A DNA stretch of 64,000 bases from Neorhizobium galegae bv. orientalis str. HAMBI 540 (GTDB lineage Bacteria; Pseudomonadota; Alphaproteobacteria; Rhizobiales; Rhizobiaceae), in contig NZ_HG938354.1 of assembly GCF_000731315.1 (NCBI RefSeq), positions 62,001 to 126,000 on the forward strand, written 5' to 3'. A program made the position numbers and the translations under genes. Below the pieces are notes generated by a model. The model saw only the letters and a list, made by a program, of their open reading frames with translations, was not told the DNA's origin and did no database searches. This document shows positions 57,461 through 64,000 of this stretch, one piece after another. Each line of letters starts with the position of its first letter. Position 1 is the stretch's first letter.

Positions 57461-58537
57461 ATGACGATGGCTGGAAGCCGCAAGAACGAGTTGAGGGCGC
57501 TATTTGCGGGAGGACTTGCACCGAGCGAGCCAGCCCGTGCGCCTGAAACCAAATCCATGCCCGAAGCCGAAACCGGCCCGGTTGCTGCGGGGGAGGGCGC
57601 GCCGCCGCCCCGCAGCGCATCCGGCGCTGTCAAGGCGATGGGCCTGTCGCTTGGCACCATGACCCGCGATGCGGATGAGGCGCGGGCGCTGCGCCAGGCG
57701 CTCAGTGACGGCGAACGCGTCGTCAACGTCCATCCGGAGAAGATCGATTCCTCCTTCATCGAGGATCGGCTGCGGCTCGACGATCGCGACGACGAGGATT
57801 TCGCAGCCCTGATCGACAGCATCCGCGAGAGCGGACAGCAGGTGCCGGTGCTGCTGCGCCCGCATCCGGACAAAAGCGGCCGTTACCAGACCGCCTACGG
57901 CCACCGCCGCGTGCGTGCCGCCGCTCGCCTGGGGATCGAGGTCAAGGCCATCATCCGGCCGCTGTCCGACGACGAGCTGGTGCTGGCGCAGGGCAAGGAA
58001 AATGCCGAACGCCGCAACCTCACCTTCATCGAGCGCGGATTGTTTGCCAAAAACCTCGCAAGCCGGGGTTTCGACCGCAAGGTGATCGGCGATGCGCTCG
58101 CGGTGCAGAAGAGCGAATTGTCGCGCCTGATGCAGGTGGTGGACGGCATTCCGGAAAATTTCATCCGCATCATCGGCCCGGCACCAAAGGCCGGCCGTGA
58201 CCGGTGGATGAAGCTCGGCGCAATGCTGCAATCGGGCGCTGCCCAGAACGCCGCCCATGACGAGATTCATTTCCAGCGGTTCCAGTCGGCCGGCAGCGAT
58301 CAGCGCTTCCAGTTCCTCTTCGACCGGCTGTTGCGCCGGATCAAACCGGAGGCGCCGAAGCCGAAAGAGCTCAAGGACAGCAGCGGCAAGGTTTTCGCCC
58401 GCATCAGGCGCGACGGCAGGGGTCGGCGTATCGAGTTTTCGCCGGATGTCGATGCCGCGTTCATCGACGAGGCGGCGGCATTGCTGGCTGAACGTTACGA
58501 ACAGTTCATCGCGGATCGTTCTGCCGACAAGGCCTGA
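57461..58537 (+). CDS. repB: RepB partition protein (ParB family)
   Basis: A 358-residue ParB-type DNA-binding protein. N-terminus MAGSRKNELRALFAGG with a disordered acidic linker, the ParB/Srx fold with VNVHPEKIDSSFIEDRLR, LIDSIRESGQQVPVLLRPHPDKSGRYQTAYGHRRVRAAARLG, then the helix-turn-helix KNLASRGFDRKVIGDALAVQKSELSRLMQVVDGIPENFIRII. It should bind the three palindromes upstream of repA. No repC follows: the next gene is an unrelated ABC binding protein, so this is an orphan repAB pair or its replication gene lies elsewhere. MAGS at 57467 is an alternative start. Confidence 0.92.
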   Translation: MTMAGSRKNELRALFAGGLAPSEPARAPETKSMPEAETGPVAAGEGAPPPRSASGAVKAMGLSLGTMTRDADEARALRQALSDGERVVNVHPEKIDSSFIEDRLRLDDRDDEDFAALIDSIRESGQQVPVLLRPHPDKSGRYQTAYGHRRVRAAARLGIEVKAIIRPLSDDELVLAQGKENAERRNLTFIERGLFAKNLASRGFDRKVIGDALAVQKSELSRLMQVVDGIPENFIRIIGPAPKAGRDRWMKLGAMLQSGAAQNAAHDEIHFQRFQSAGSDQRFQFLFDRLLRRIKPEAPKPKELKDSSGKVFARIRRDGRGRRIEFSPDVDAAFIDEAAALLAERYEQFIADRSADKA

Positions 58538-58978
58538 CACCTCGTCACGCTAAAGGCTAATATTGACAGGCAATGTATACAGACCTATTGCTAGTATAAG
58601 GGTATGGAGGAAATAGGGCTGGCCGGCGGCTTTCCTGGCCGCACAGGGAATTCCTTTTTCAATGGGTTTTCTTTAGGCGCGCGAATTTTGATCGACGCCG
58701 GTCGATTTGAGGAGCCGTTTTCCGCGAGAAACGCTGTTAAAGGCGAAATTGTATACATGAATCCGTAAAGTAACCCTGGAATACGGCTGGAATGTCTGGC
58801 CGGGTTGTCGGTTAACGAAAACGGAAGCAAGTGGGATTTGAGGCTATCGTCACCCGTTGACTGTTGGTTCCAATGTCCCCGATATATCCCACAGGCTGTG
58901 ATGGGCTGGGGGCCGCAAGGAGGACGCGGTCTGTCACGAGGAGCTTTGAGAACAGGTCGTCTTAGAGGAGGAAAGAAA
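58538..58978 (+). other. 441-bp gap downstream of repB (no repC)
   Basis: Instead of repC, the sequence holds a sigma70-like promoter TTGACA (58563-58568), 17 nt, TATTGC (58586-58591), and two TGTATACA octamers (58574-58581 and 58750-58757) that may be a GntR-type operator. A 54-codon frame at 58604-58768 is not convincing. The stretch ends in the AGAGGAGG ribosome-binding site of the binding protein gene. Whether any remnant of an incA-type antisense RNA exists could not be decided. Confidence 0.5.
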
Positions 58979-60148
58979 ATGATTACCAGAAGAACATTGA
59001 TGGCTGCGGCAGGTCTCGCCATGGGCGGTCTCGTTGCCATTCCGGCATCCGCGCAGGAAACGGTCAAGATCGGCCTCATCCTGCCGATGACCGGCCCGTT
59101 CGCGTCCACCGGCCGCCAGGTCGAAGCGGGCGTCAAGGCCTATATGGCGCTGAACGGCGATACGGTCGCCGGCAAAAAGATCGAAGTCGTGCTGCGCGAC
59201 GACGGCGGTGTCGCCGACCAGACCCGCCGCATCGCCCAGGAACTCGTTGTCAATGACGGCGCCAAGATGCTGATGGGTTTTGGCCTGACGCCGCTTGCCA
59301 TGTCGGTCGCGCCGGTTCTCAACCAGGCGAAGATCCCGGCGATCATCACCTCGGCAACGACCTCGGCGATCATGCCGCAGTCGCAGTATTACGCCCGCAC
59401 CTCGATGGGCGGCCCGCAGTCCGCCGTTCCGGTGGCCACCTGGGCGGTGCAGAACAATCTGAAGAAGGTCGTGACGCTGGTCTCCGATTACGGTCCGGGT
59501 ATCGATATCGAGCAGGGTTTCACCAACCAGTTCAAGAAGGAAGGCGGCACGATCGTCGAAGCGATCCGCGTTCCGCTGGCGAACCCGGATTTCGCCCCCT
59601 TCCTGCAGCGCGTCCGTGACGCCAAGCCTGACGCGGTGTTTGCCTTCGTGCCGGCCGGCATCGGCGCGCAGTTCATGAAGCAGTATGTCGACCGCGGTCT
59701 GGCCGACGCCGGCATCAAGCTGATCGCCACCGGCGACGTCACTGACGACGACCTGCTGAACGGTATGGGTCCGGCCGCCAAGGGCGTGATCACCGGCCAT
59801 TTCTACTCGACCCTGCATGACAGCCCGGAAAACAAGGCTTTCGTCGCCCAGGTGAAGAAGGCCAACAACAACATGCGCCCGAACTTCATGGGCGTCGGCG
59901 GGTATGACGCCATGACGCTCGCCTATATGGCGCTGAAGAAGACCAATGGCGATACCGACGGCACCAAGCTGATCGAAGCCATGAAGGGTGCCACCTGGAT
60001 AAGCCCGCGCGGCCCGATCGCTATCGATCCGGCCACCCGCGACATCGTCCAGGACATCTACATGCGCGAAGTCAAGGAAGTGAACGGCGAACTCTACAAC
60101 GTCGAATTCGCAACCTTCCCGAAGATCAAGGACCCGAACGCCAAGTAA
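58979..60148 (+). CDS. ABC transporter substrate-binding protein (branched-chain amino acid/aromatic type)
   Basis: A 389-residue periplasmic binding protein of the LivJ-like type I family. A twin-arginine-like signal (MITRRTLMAAAGLAMGGLVAIPASA) precedes VKIGLILPMTGPFASTGRQVEAGVKAYM and an N-terminal lobe, then SDYGPGIDIEQGFTNQFKKEGGTIVEAIRVPLANPDFAPFLQRV and GGYDAMTLAYMALKKTNGD. ATG 58979 with GGAGGAAAG upstream. No permease or ATPase follows; it is alone, ended by a terminator. Proteins of this type bind branched amino acids or aromatic acids. Possible control by two TGTATACA motifs upstream. Confidence 0.88.
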   Translation: MITRRTLMAAAGLAMGGLVAIPASAQETVKIGLILPMTGPFASTGRQVEAGVKAYMALNGDTVAGKKIEVVLRDDGGVADQTRRIAQELVVNDGAKMLMGFGLTPLAMSVAPVLNQAKIPAIITSATTSAIMPQSQYYARTSMGGPQSAVPVATWAVQNNLKKVVTLVSDYGPGIDIEQGFTNQFKKEGGTIVEAIRVPLANPDFAPFLQRVRDAKPDAVFAFVPAGIGAQFMKQYVDRGLADAGIKLIATGDVTDDDLLNGMGPAAKGVITGHFYSTLHDSPENKAFVAQVKKANNNMRPNFMGVGGYDAMTLAYMALKKTNGDTDGTKLIEAMKGATWISPRGPIAIDPATRDIVQDIYMREVKEVNGELYNVEFATFPKIKDPNAK

Positions 60149-60173
60149 GGCGGATTGATCTCCCTGAGACAGG

Positions 60174-60199
60174 AATGGCGGGCTTCGGTCCGCCATTTT
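60174..60199 (+). terminator. Intrinsic terminator with UUCG loop
   Basis: AATGGCGG (60174-60181) pairs with CCGCCATT (60190-60197), and the stem extends with G-C and G-U pairs to a TTCG tetraloop, followed by TTT. It closes the binding-protein gene. Confidence 0.85.
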
Positions 60200-60234
60200 C
60201 GTTTGGAATATGGGATGCGTTTACGGTTTCGCAC

Positions 60235-61251
60235 TCACGCGCCGACCGTGAGCACGATCTTGCCCTGGATATGCCCCCTGGCGGCTCGTTCATGGGCCTT
60301 GCGAGTGTCGGCGAGCGGATAGGTGCTATCGAGGACGACGCGGATCGTCCCGTCGTCGAGCAAGCGCGCGATTTCTGCCAGCTGGGCTCCGCTCGAACGG
60401 ACCTGGGTGGTCGAGACGGTGACGCCGAGCTTTTCGGCCTCCTCGGCACCCGAAAAGCCTAGTGGGTAGACCGGGAACAAGGCGCCGCCGCGCTTCAGTG
60501 TGCGCAGGAAACGGCCGGTGGTCGGCCCGCCGAGGGCGTCGACGACAAGATCGATGTCATGCGCAACCTCTTCGGGCGGCGTTTTTGTGTAATCGATGAA
60601 TTCGTCGGCACCGAGTTCCCGTAACAGCGCCTCATGCTTGCCGGATGCCACGGCGATGACATGCGCACCTTTCAATCTCGCGATCTGCACCGCGAAGTGC
60701 CCGACGCCCCCTGCCGCGCCGTTGACGAGGACGGTCTTGCCTTCCAGCGGCACGGGCTGATGTTTATGCGGCTGAAGCGGGTTCGGTTCATCGTGCCCCA
60801 GCGAGATCATGAACTGCCACGCTGTCAGCAGCGACATCGGCGCTCCGGCGGCATGCGCATGATCGATGCCGGCGGGCTTGAGCGCAAGTTCCGACGCCGG
60901 CACGCTGACATATTCGGCATAGGCCCTGCTTTCCCCGACGCTGAAAAAGCGGACCATGGAGTAGACGTCGTCTCCGACGGAAAAACCCCTGACGTCATCA
61001 GCCACCGCCTCGACAACGCCGGACACATCCGTGCCCAGGATGATCGGGAAAGGCACCTGCGGCCGCCATTCCGGAGGAAGCGCCTTGTAGCCATCGCGCA
61101 GATACCAGTCGGGCGGGTTGATCCCTATGGCATGGACGCGAACGAGGACTTCCCCCGGCTTCAATTCCGGTTTCGGCGCATCCTCGTAGCGCAGCACTTC
61201 AGGGCCGCCGTATTCGTAAATCCGGATGGCTTTCATTGTTTCGGTCGACAT
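60235..61251 (-). CDS. MDR-family NADP-dependent quinone-type oxidoreductase
   Basis: A 338-residue medium-chain dehydrogenase/reductase without the structural zinc Cys cluster. N-terminal GroES-like domain (MKAIRIYEYGGPEVLRYEDAPKPELKPGEVLVRVHAIGINPPDWYLRDG), cofactor motif VNGAAGGVGHFAVQIARL near residue 175 and a Rossmann domain. Related proteins reduce quinones or enones. The gene is divergent from a TetR regulator with two tandem operators in the gap, a typical stress- or xenobiotic-responsive pair. Substrate unknown. Confidence 0.88.
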   Translation of the reverse strand: MSTETMKAIRIYEYGGPEVLRYEDAPKPELKPGEVLVRVHAIGINPPDWYLRDGYKALPPEWRPQVPFPIILGTDVSGVVEAVADDVRGFSVGDDVYSMVRFFSVGESRAYAEYVSVPASELALKPAGIDHAHAAGAPMSLLTAWQFMISLGHDEPNPLQPHKHQPVPLEGKTVLVNGAAGGVGHFAVQIARLKGAHVIAVASGKHEALLRELGADEFIDYTKTPPEEVAHDIDLVVDALGGPTTGRFLRTLKRGGALFPVYPLGFSGAEEAEKLGVTVSTTQVRSSGAQLAEIARLLDDGTIRVVLDSTYPLADTRKAHERAARGHIQGKIVLTVGA

Positions 61252-61286
61252 CGCTTTCTCCGTCGCGGCAGGTGTGCTAACTAATG

Positions 61287-61325
61287 CGGAGCACTGTTCC
61301 GCTTTATATCCGGAGCACTGTTCCG
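61287..61325. promoter_or_regulatory. Tandem TetR operators
   Basis: The 15-mer CGGAGCACTGTTCCG occurs twice (61287-61301 and 61311-61325), spaced 24 bp centre to centre. Each copy is an imperfect dyad CGGA-GCA-C-TGT-TCCG. Located between the oxidoreductase and TetR starts, they should bind the TetR protein and repress both genes. Confidence 0.75.
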
Positions 61326-61341
61326 ATTGTCAAGGGGTGCG

Positions 61342-61908
61342 ATGCGAGCCGACGCCAAAAAGAACTACGAGCAGCTACTCGCCGTCGCTCGTCACGTTGT
61401 CACGGAACAGGGCGCCGACGCGTCGTTGCGCGACGTTGCTCGCAAGGCGGGCGTAGGGCTTGGCACGCTTTATCGCCACTTCCCGACCCGGGAAGCGCTG
61501 CTTGAGGCCTTGCTTCGCACGAAGTTCGACGAGTCGGCGCAAAGGGCGAGTGAGCTTGAAACGTGGGACAATGCCGGAAACGCCCTCGTGACATGGCTGC
61601 GAGAGGCCATCGCGATGACCCACACCTATAGGGGCGCCATTGCGCCGATGGTTGCGGCAATCGTTGATGAAGGCTCCGCGCTCCACGCCTCATGCGTCAG
61701 CTTGCGCGCAGCCGGCACGCGGCTTCTTGTCCGTGCCCAGGCGGACGGCGTGGCGAGAGGCGACATGGATGGCAATGACCTGTTCGCGCTGATCAGCGCC
61801 CTGGCGTGGCTCGCCGACCAGCCTCCGCTTGTGCCGCGCGCGGATCATCTTTTCCACGTTATATCGAGCGCGATCCTGACGGATCGACAAGAGCCCGCTA
61901 TTCCTTGA
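61342..61908 (+). CDS. TetR-family repressor
   Basis: About 188 residues. N-terminal TetR helix-turn-helix: MRADAKKNYEQLLAVARHVVTEQGADASLRDVARKAGVGLGTLYRHFPTREALLEALLR. The remaining helices form the ligand-binding domain. ATG 61342 is preferred; ATG 61327 lies next to the operator. It is divergent from the oxidoreductase gene and is the likely ligand-controlled repressor of both. The inducer is unknown, plausibly a reactive quinone or similar. Confidence 0.87.
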   Translation: MRADAKKNYEQLLAVARHVVTEQGADASLRDVARKAGVGLGTLYRHFPTREALLEALLRTKFDESAQRASELETWDNAGNALVTWLREAIAMTHTYRGAIAPMVAAIVDEGSALHASCVSLRAAGTRLLVRAQADGVARGDMDGNDLFALISALAWLADQPPLVPRADHLFHVISSAILTDRQEPAIP

Positions 61909-62027
61909 GAGCGAATACGCCATCGGAACGCATGAATGTGACGATGTGCGCGCGCCATCGACCAGGCCGATGCCGGGTTTCAATGGGACGCCGGCGATTG
62001 GTGCTTGCGACCGAAAGCAGCCCGTTG

Positions 62028-62681
62028 TCAGACGGCTGATGCTGCTTTGAACACCGCCAGCTGGGCCTCGAAAGCCCGTTTGTAGGCGGGCCGTGCTTCG
62101 GCGCGGGCGATATAGGCGGTGAGGTTTGGGTAGTCGTCCAGCATATCCGACGATGCTTTCAACCTCAGCAGCACCGTCACTATCAGGAGGTCGCCGGCGC
62201 TGAACGCACCATCGAGCCAGTCGGCGTCGCCAAGGTGGCGGGAAAGGTCGGCCAGCCGGTTCCGGATGGTGCCGTCGAGGGCGCGCAAACGCTGCTCGTA
62301 CCAGGGCTCGTCACGCTCGAGGATCCGGACGAGGCTGCGGTCAAAGATCGGTGGCTCCACCGTGTTGAGCGCGGCAAACATCCATGCGATCGCCCGCGCC
62401 CGGGCATTCGCATCGTCCGGCAGCAGGCCCCCATGCCGCTCGGCGATATGGAACGCGATCGCCCCGGATTCGAACAGGACGAGATCGCCGTCTTCATAGG
62501 TCGGAATCTGCCCGAAAGGCTGAAGCGCCAGATGCGCGGGTTCCTTCATTGCCTTGAACGACAGAAGACGAACGTCGTAAGGCTGGCCCGCTTCTTCGAG
62601 CGCCCAGCGAACGCGCATGTCGCGCGCCAGCCCTTTGCCGCGATCGGGCGACTGTTCAAAGGCGGTAATGGTAATCGTCAT
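62028..62681 (-). CDS. Glutathione S-transferase family protein
   Basis: A 217-residue GST. N-terminal thioredoxin-like domain MTITITAFEQSPDRGKGLARDMRVRWALEEAGQPYDVRLLSFKAMKEPAHLALQPFGQIPTYEDGDLVLFESGAIAFHIAERHG with the cis-Pro in GQIPTY and the ES in LFESGAI; C-terminal helical domain from about residue 90. No obvious catalytic Ser or Cys at the usual place besides Ser in EQSPDRG. Role in xenobiotic or aromatic detoxification unknown. Alone, convergent with the TetR gene. Confidence 0.85.
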   Translation of the reverse strand: MTITITAFEQSPDRGKGLARDMRVRWALEEAGQPYDVRLLSFKAMKEPAHLALQPFGQIPTYEDGDLVLFESGAIAFHIAERHGGLLPDDANARARAIAWMFAALNTVEPPIFDRSLVRILERDEPWYEQRLRALDGTIRNRLADLSRHLGDADWLDGAFSAGDLLIVTVLLRLKASSDMLDDYPNLTAYIARAEARPAYKRAFEAQLAVFKAASAV

Positions 62682-62902
62682 CGGTGCTCTCCGTAGCTTG
62701 TTTGTCTTGAAGACGGTCGGCTAAACGGGATTCCGACACCCTTTGCCCAAGATAATCCTTGCAGTCGGTCCAAATACAGATCCGCAGAACATGGATCGAG
62801 TTTGGCGGTTCGTCCATTGTCGTCGTATGCATGGTTCTGACAAAGAGGTGGGCGACCGCTCATCGATCGCAGGAGGCCCTGCAAACAGACGGAGTTTTAA
62901 GA

Positions 62903-63385
62903 TTGAGCGTTGCCTTCACCAAGGAAGAGAGTTCCGAAACCGCTTCGGAAACCCTGCTGCCGGATCGTCCGATTTCGCCGCATCCGAACCTTGTGACGGA
63001 AGCGGGGCTGAAGGCGCTGGAACTGCAGCTCGCGCAGGCACGCGAGGCCTATGGCGCGGCGAGCGCGATCGAGGACATCAATGAACGGCGGCGTCAGCAG
63101 GCAAATCCGTTGCGCGACGCGCGCTATTTTGCAGCAAGGGTGTACACGGCCCAGCTCGTCCCGGATCCGACTTCAATCGACAATGTCGCCTTTGGCAGCA
63201 CCGTGACCTTCAGCCGCGACGATGGGCGCGTCCAGACCTACCGGATCGTCGGAGAGGATGAAGCGGACCCCAAGGCCGGATCGATTTCCTTCGTTTCACC
63301 GGTCGCAAGGCTGCTGATGGGCAAGGCTGTCGGAGATGTCGTCGAGGCCGGCGGTCAGGAGTTGGAGATCCTTGCAATCTCCTGA
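62903..63385 (+). CDS. GreA/GreB-family elongation-factor-like protein
   Basis: A roughly 160-residue protein with the GreA/GreB fold: N-terminal coiled coil (HPNLVTEAGLKALELQLAQAREAYGAASAIEDINERRRQQANPLRDARYFAARVYTAQLVPDP) and the C-terminal FKBP-like domain (VAFGSTVTFSRDDGRVQTYRIVGEDEADPKAGSISFVSPVARLLMGKAVGDVVEAGG). The start is TTG 62903 with GGAG about nine bases upstream. It differs from standard GreA, so it may be a paralogue or Rnk-like regulator binding RNA polymerase. The gene at 63509 follows in the same direction. Confidence 0.8.
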   Translation: MSVAFTKEESSETASETLLPDRPISPHPNLVTEAGLKALELQLAQAREAYGAASAIEDINERRRQQANPLRDARYFAARVYTAQLVPDPTSIDNVAFGSTVTFSRDDGRVQTYRIVGEDEADPKAGSISFVSPVARLLMGKAVGDVVEAGGQELEILAIS

Positions 63386-63508
63386 AATGCTCATATAGCC
63401 GCTGTATACGTGTTCAAACGGGCGAATGACGGGTTGAGCAGGCGTTCGGCAATGGCTATCAGGTGCTGACCGCAAACGAACCTTCCGCGAACCACAAGGC
63501 GCATCCCG

Positions 63509-64000
63509 GCATGACCCCAGATTTCCTCGTCACCCATTCGGGTGGCTTCCATGCCGACGAACTGCTGTCGAGCGTCGTCCTGAGCCGGCTTTTCCCAAAG
63601 GCTCGGATCGTTCGCAGCCGGGCGCCGGAATGGATCACGCCTGGTGCCGACCGCATCATCTATGACGTCGGCGGCGCCTATGACGCTGCGGCGCAGGTCT
63701 TCGATCATCACCAGCGCGGTGCGCCGTTGCGCGGGGACGGCCAGCCCTACAGCTCGTTCGGACTGGTCTGGAAACATTACGGCCGCGATTACCTCGCCGC
63801 CCTCAGCCTTCCGCAGGCCCATATCGAGGCTCTGCACGCCTCTTTCGATGCGAACTTCGTGTTGCCGATCGATCTGATGGACAATGGTGCGCTCAGCCCC
63901 TCCATTGCGGGGCCGCTGGCCGGGCTCACTCTGCCATCTCTCCTGGAAACCCTGAAACCCGTGTTCGACGAAAAAGACCCGGAAGCGGAAAACGGCAGTT
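63509..64000 (+). CDS. MYG1-family protein (partial, runs off window)
   Basis: I translated 164 codons from ATG 63509: MTPDFLVTHSGGFHADELLSSV near the start, then YDVGGAYDAAAQVFDHHQRGAPLRGD and IDLMDNGALSPSIAGPLAGLTL. The THSGGFHADE, DVGG and DHHQ motifs define the MYG1 (UPF0160) family of putative metal-dependent exonucleases or phosphohydrolases related to DHH proteins. The 3' half lies beyond the window. A GTG 16 codons earlier (63461) could also start it. Function in bacteria is unresolved. Confidence 0.85.

Noticed and set aside
58604..58768. 54-codon plus-strand frame starting MEEIGLAGG
   Set aside because: It has a start near TATAAGGG but no recognisable sequence and no good ribosome-binding site; not strong enough to call, and not a repC remnant.
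58591..59136. 181-codon minus-strand frame in the repB downstream gap
   Set aside because: Mostly antisense to the binding-protein gene and rich in Pro, Arg and Ser; no ribosome-binding site or homology.

Overview
The window reads as a high-GC alphaproteobacterial replicon of the Rhizobiaceae type (Rhizobium/Agrobacterium/Neorhizobium-like). Supporting signs are the pcaDCH order with a divergent LysR-type pcaQ, RepA/RepB partition proteins of the repABC class with 16-bp palindromic sites matching the known parS consensus, sigma-EcfG-type promoters (GGAAC, about 18-19 nt, TT), rhizobial families such as DUF992, DUF1194, DUF1206, DUF1403 and TIGR02587/TIGR02588, and strong codon bias for G/C. 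I saw no rRNA, tRNA, CRISPR array or transposase. The RepA/RepB/parS locus suggests a chromid or megaplasmid, or a chromosome carrying such a locus.

Layout. 1-2820: protocatechuate branch (pcaH partial, pcaC, pcaD; divergent pcaQ with a PcaQ-type operator). 2844-13074: small stress or envelope genes (YkgJ-like protein, glycerate kinase, a protease-like PDZ protein without its catalytic triad, DUF992, DUF1206, PAP2, TIGR02587/88, vWA protein, GFA, GNAT, YqaE); three carry sigma-EcfG-like promoters. 13142-23441: hydroxycinnamate (ferulate/p-coumarate) module with two hydratase-lyase paralogues, an ADP-forming FerA-like CoA ligase, an aldehyde dehydrogenase, a paired acyl-CoA dehydrogenase, an SDR, a LuxR regulator and a VOC protein. 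23613-38221: a second catabolic island of unknown substrate: hydrolase, FAD monooxygenase, a tripartite tricarboxylate transporter with three consecutive binding proteins, and an opposing operon (Rieske ferredoxin, 117-aa unknown, ACMSD-like amidohydrolase, ThDP enzyme, 2-hydroxyacid dehydrogenase, class II aldolase) divergent from an IclR regulator over a perfect palindrome. 38307-50426: regulation and general genes (MarR, ECF42-type sigma factor with its DGPF protein, histidine kinase plus receiver, RES/Xre toxin-antitoxin, ScpB-like/DUF1403, S10 peptidase, L,D-transpeptidase, RecX, truncated haemoglobin). 50522-54113: beta-ketoadipate lower branch (pcaF, pcaJ, pcaI, divergent pcaR). 54199-58537: partition locus with three identical parS-like palindromes, RepA and RepB but no repC. 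58979-64000: ABC binding protein, MDR oxidoreductase/TetR pair with tandem operators, GST, a GreA-like protein and a truncated MYG1 gene.

How the genes fit together. Ferulate or p-coumarate would be CoA-activated (18104-20245), cleaved to vanillin or 4-hydroxybenzaldehyde (20258-21121 and/or 15741-16586) and oxidised (16610-18055). After demethylation or hydroxylation by enzymes not in the window (VanAB, PobA), protocatechuate enters PcaGH-B-C-D, then PcaIJ and PcaF give succinyl-CoA and acetyl-CoA. The 23.6-38.2 kb island has its own importer and regulator and probably feeds another carboxylated aromatic or hydroxy acid into metabolism; its chemistry cannot be settled from sequence alone.
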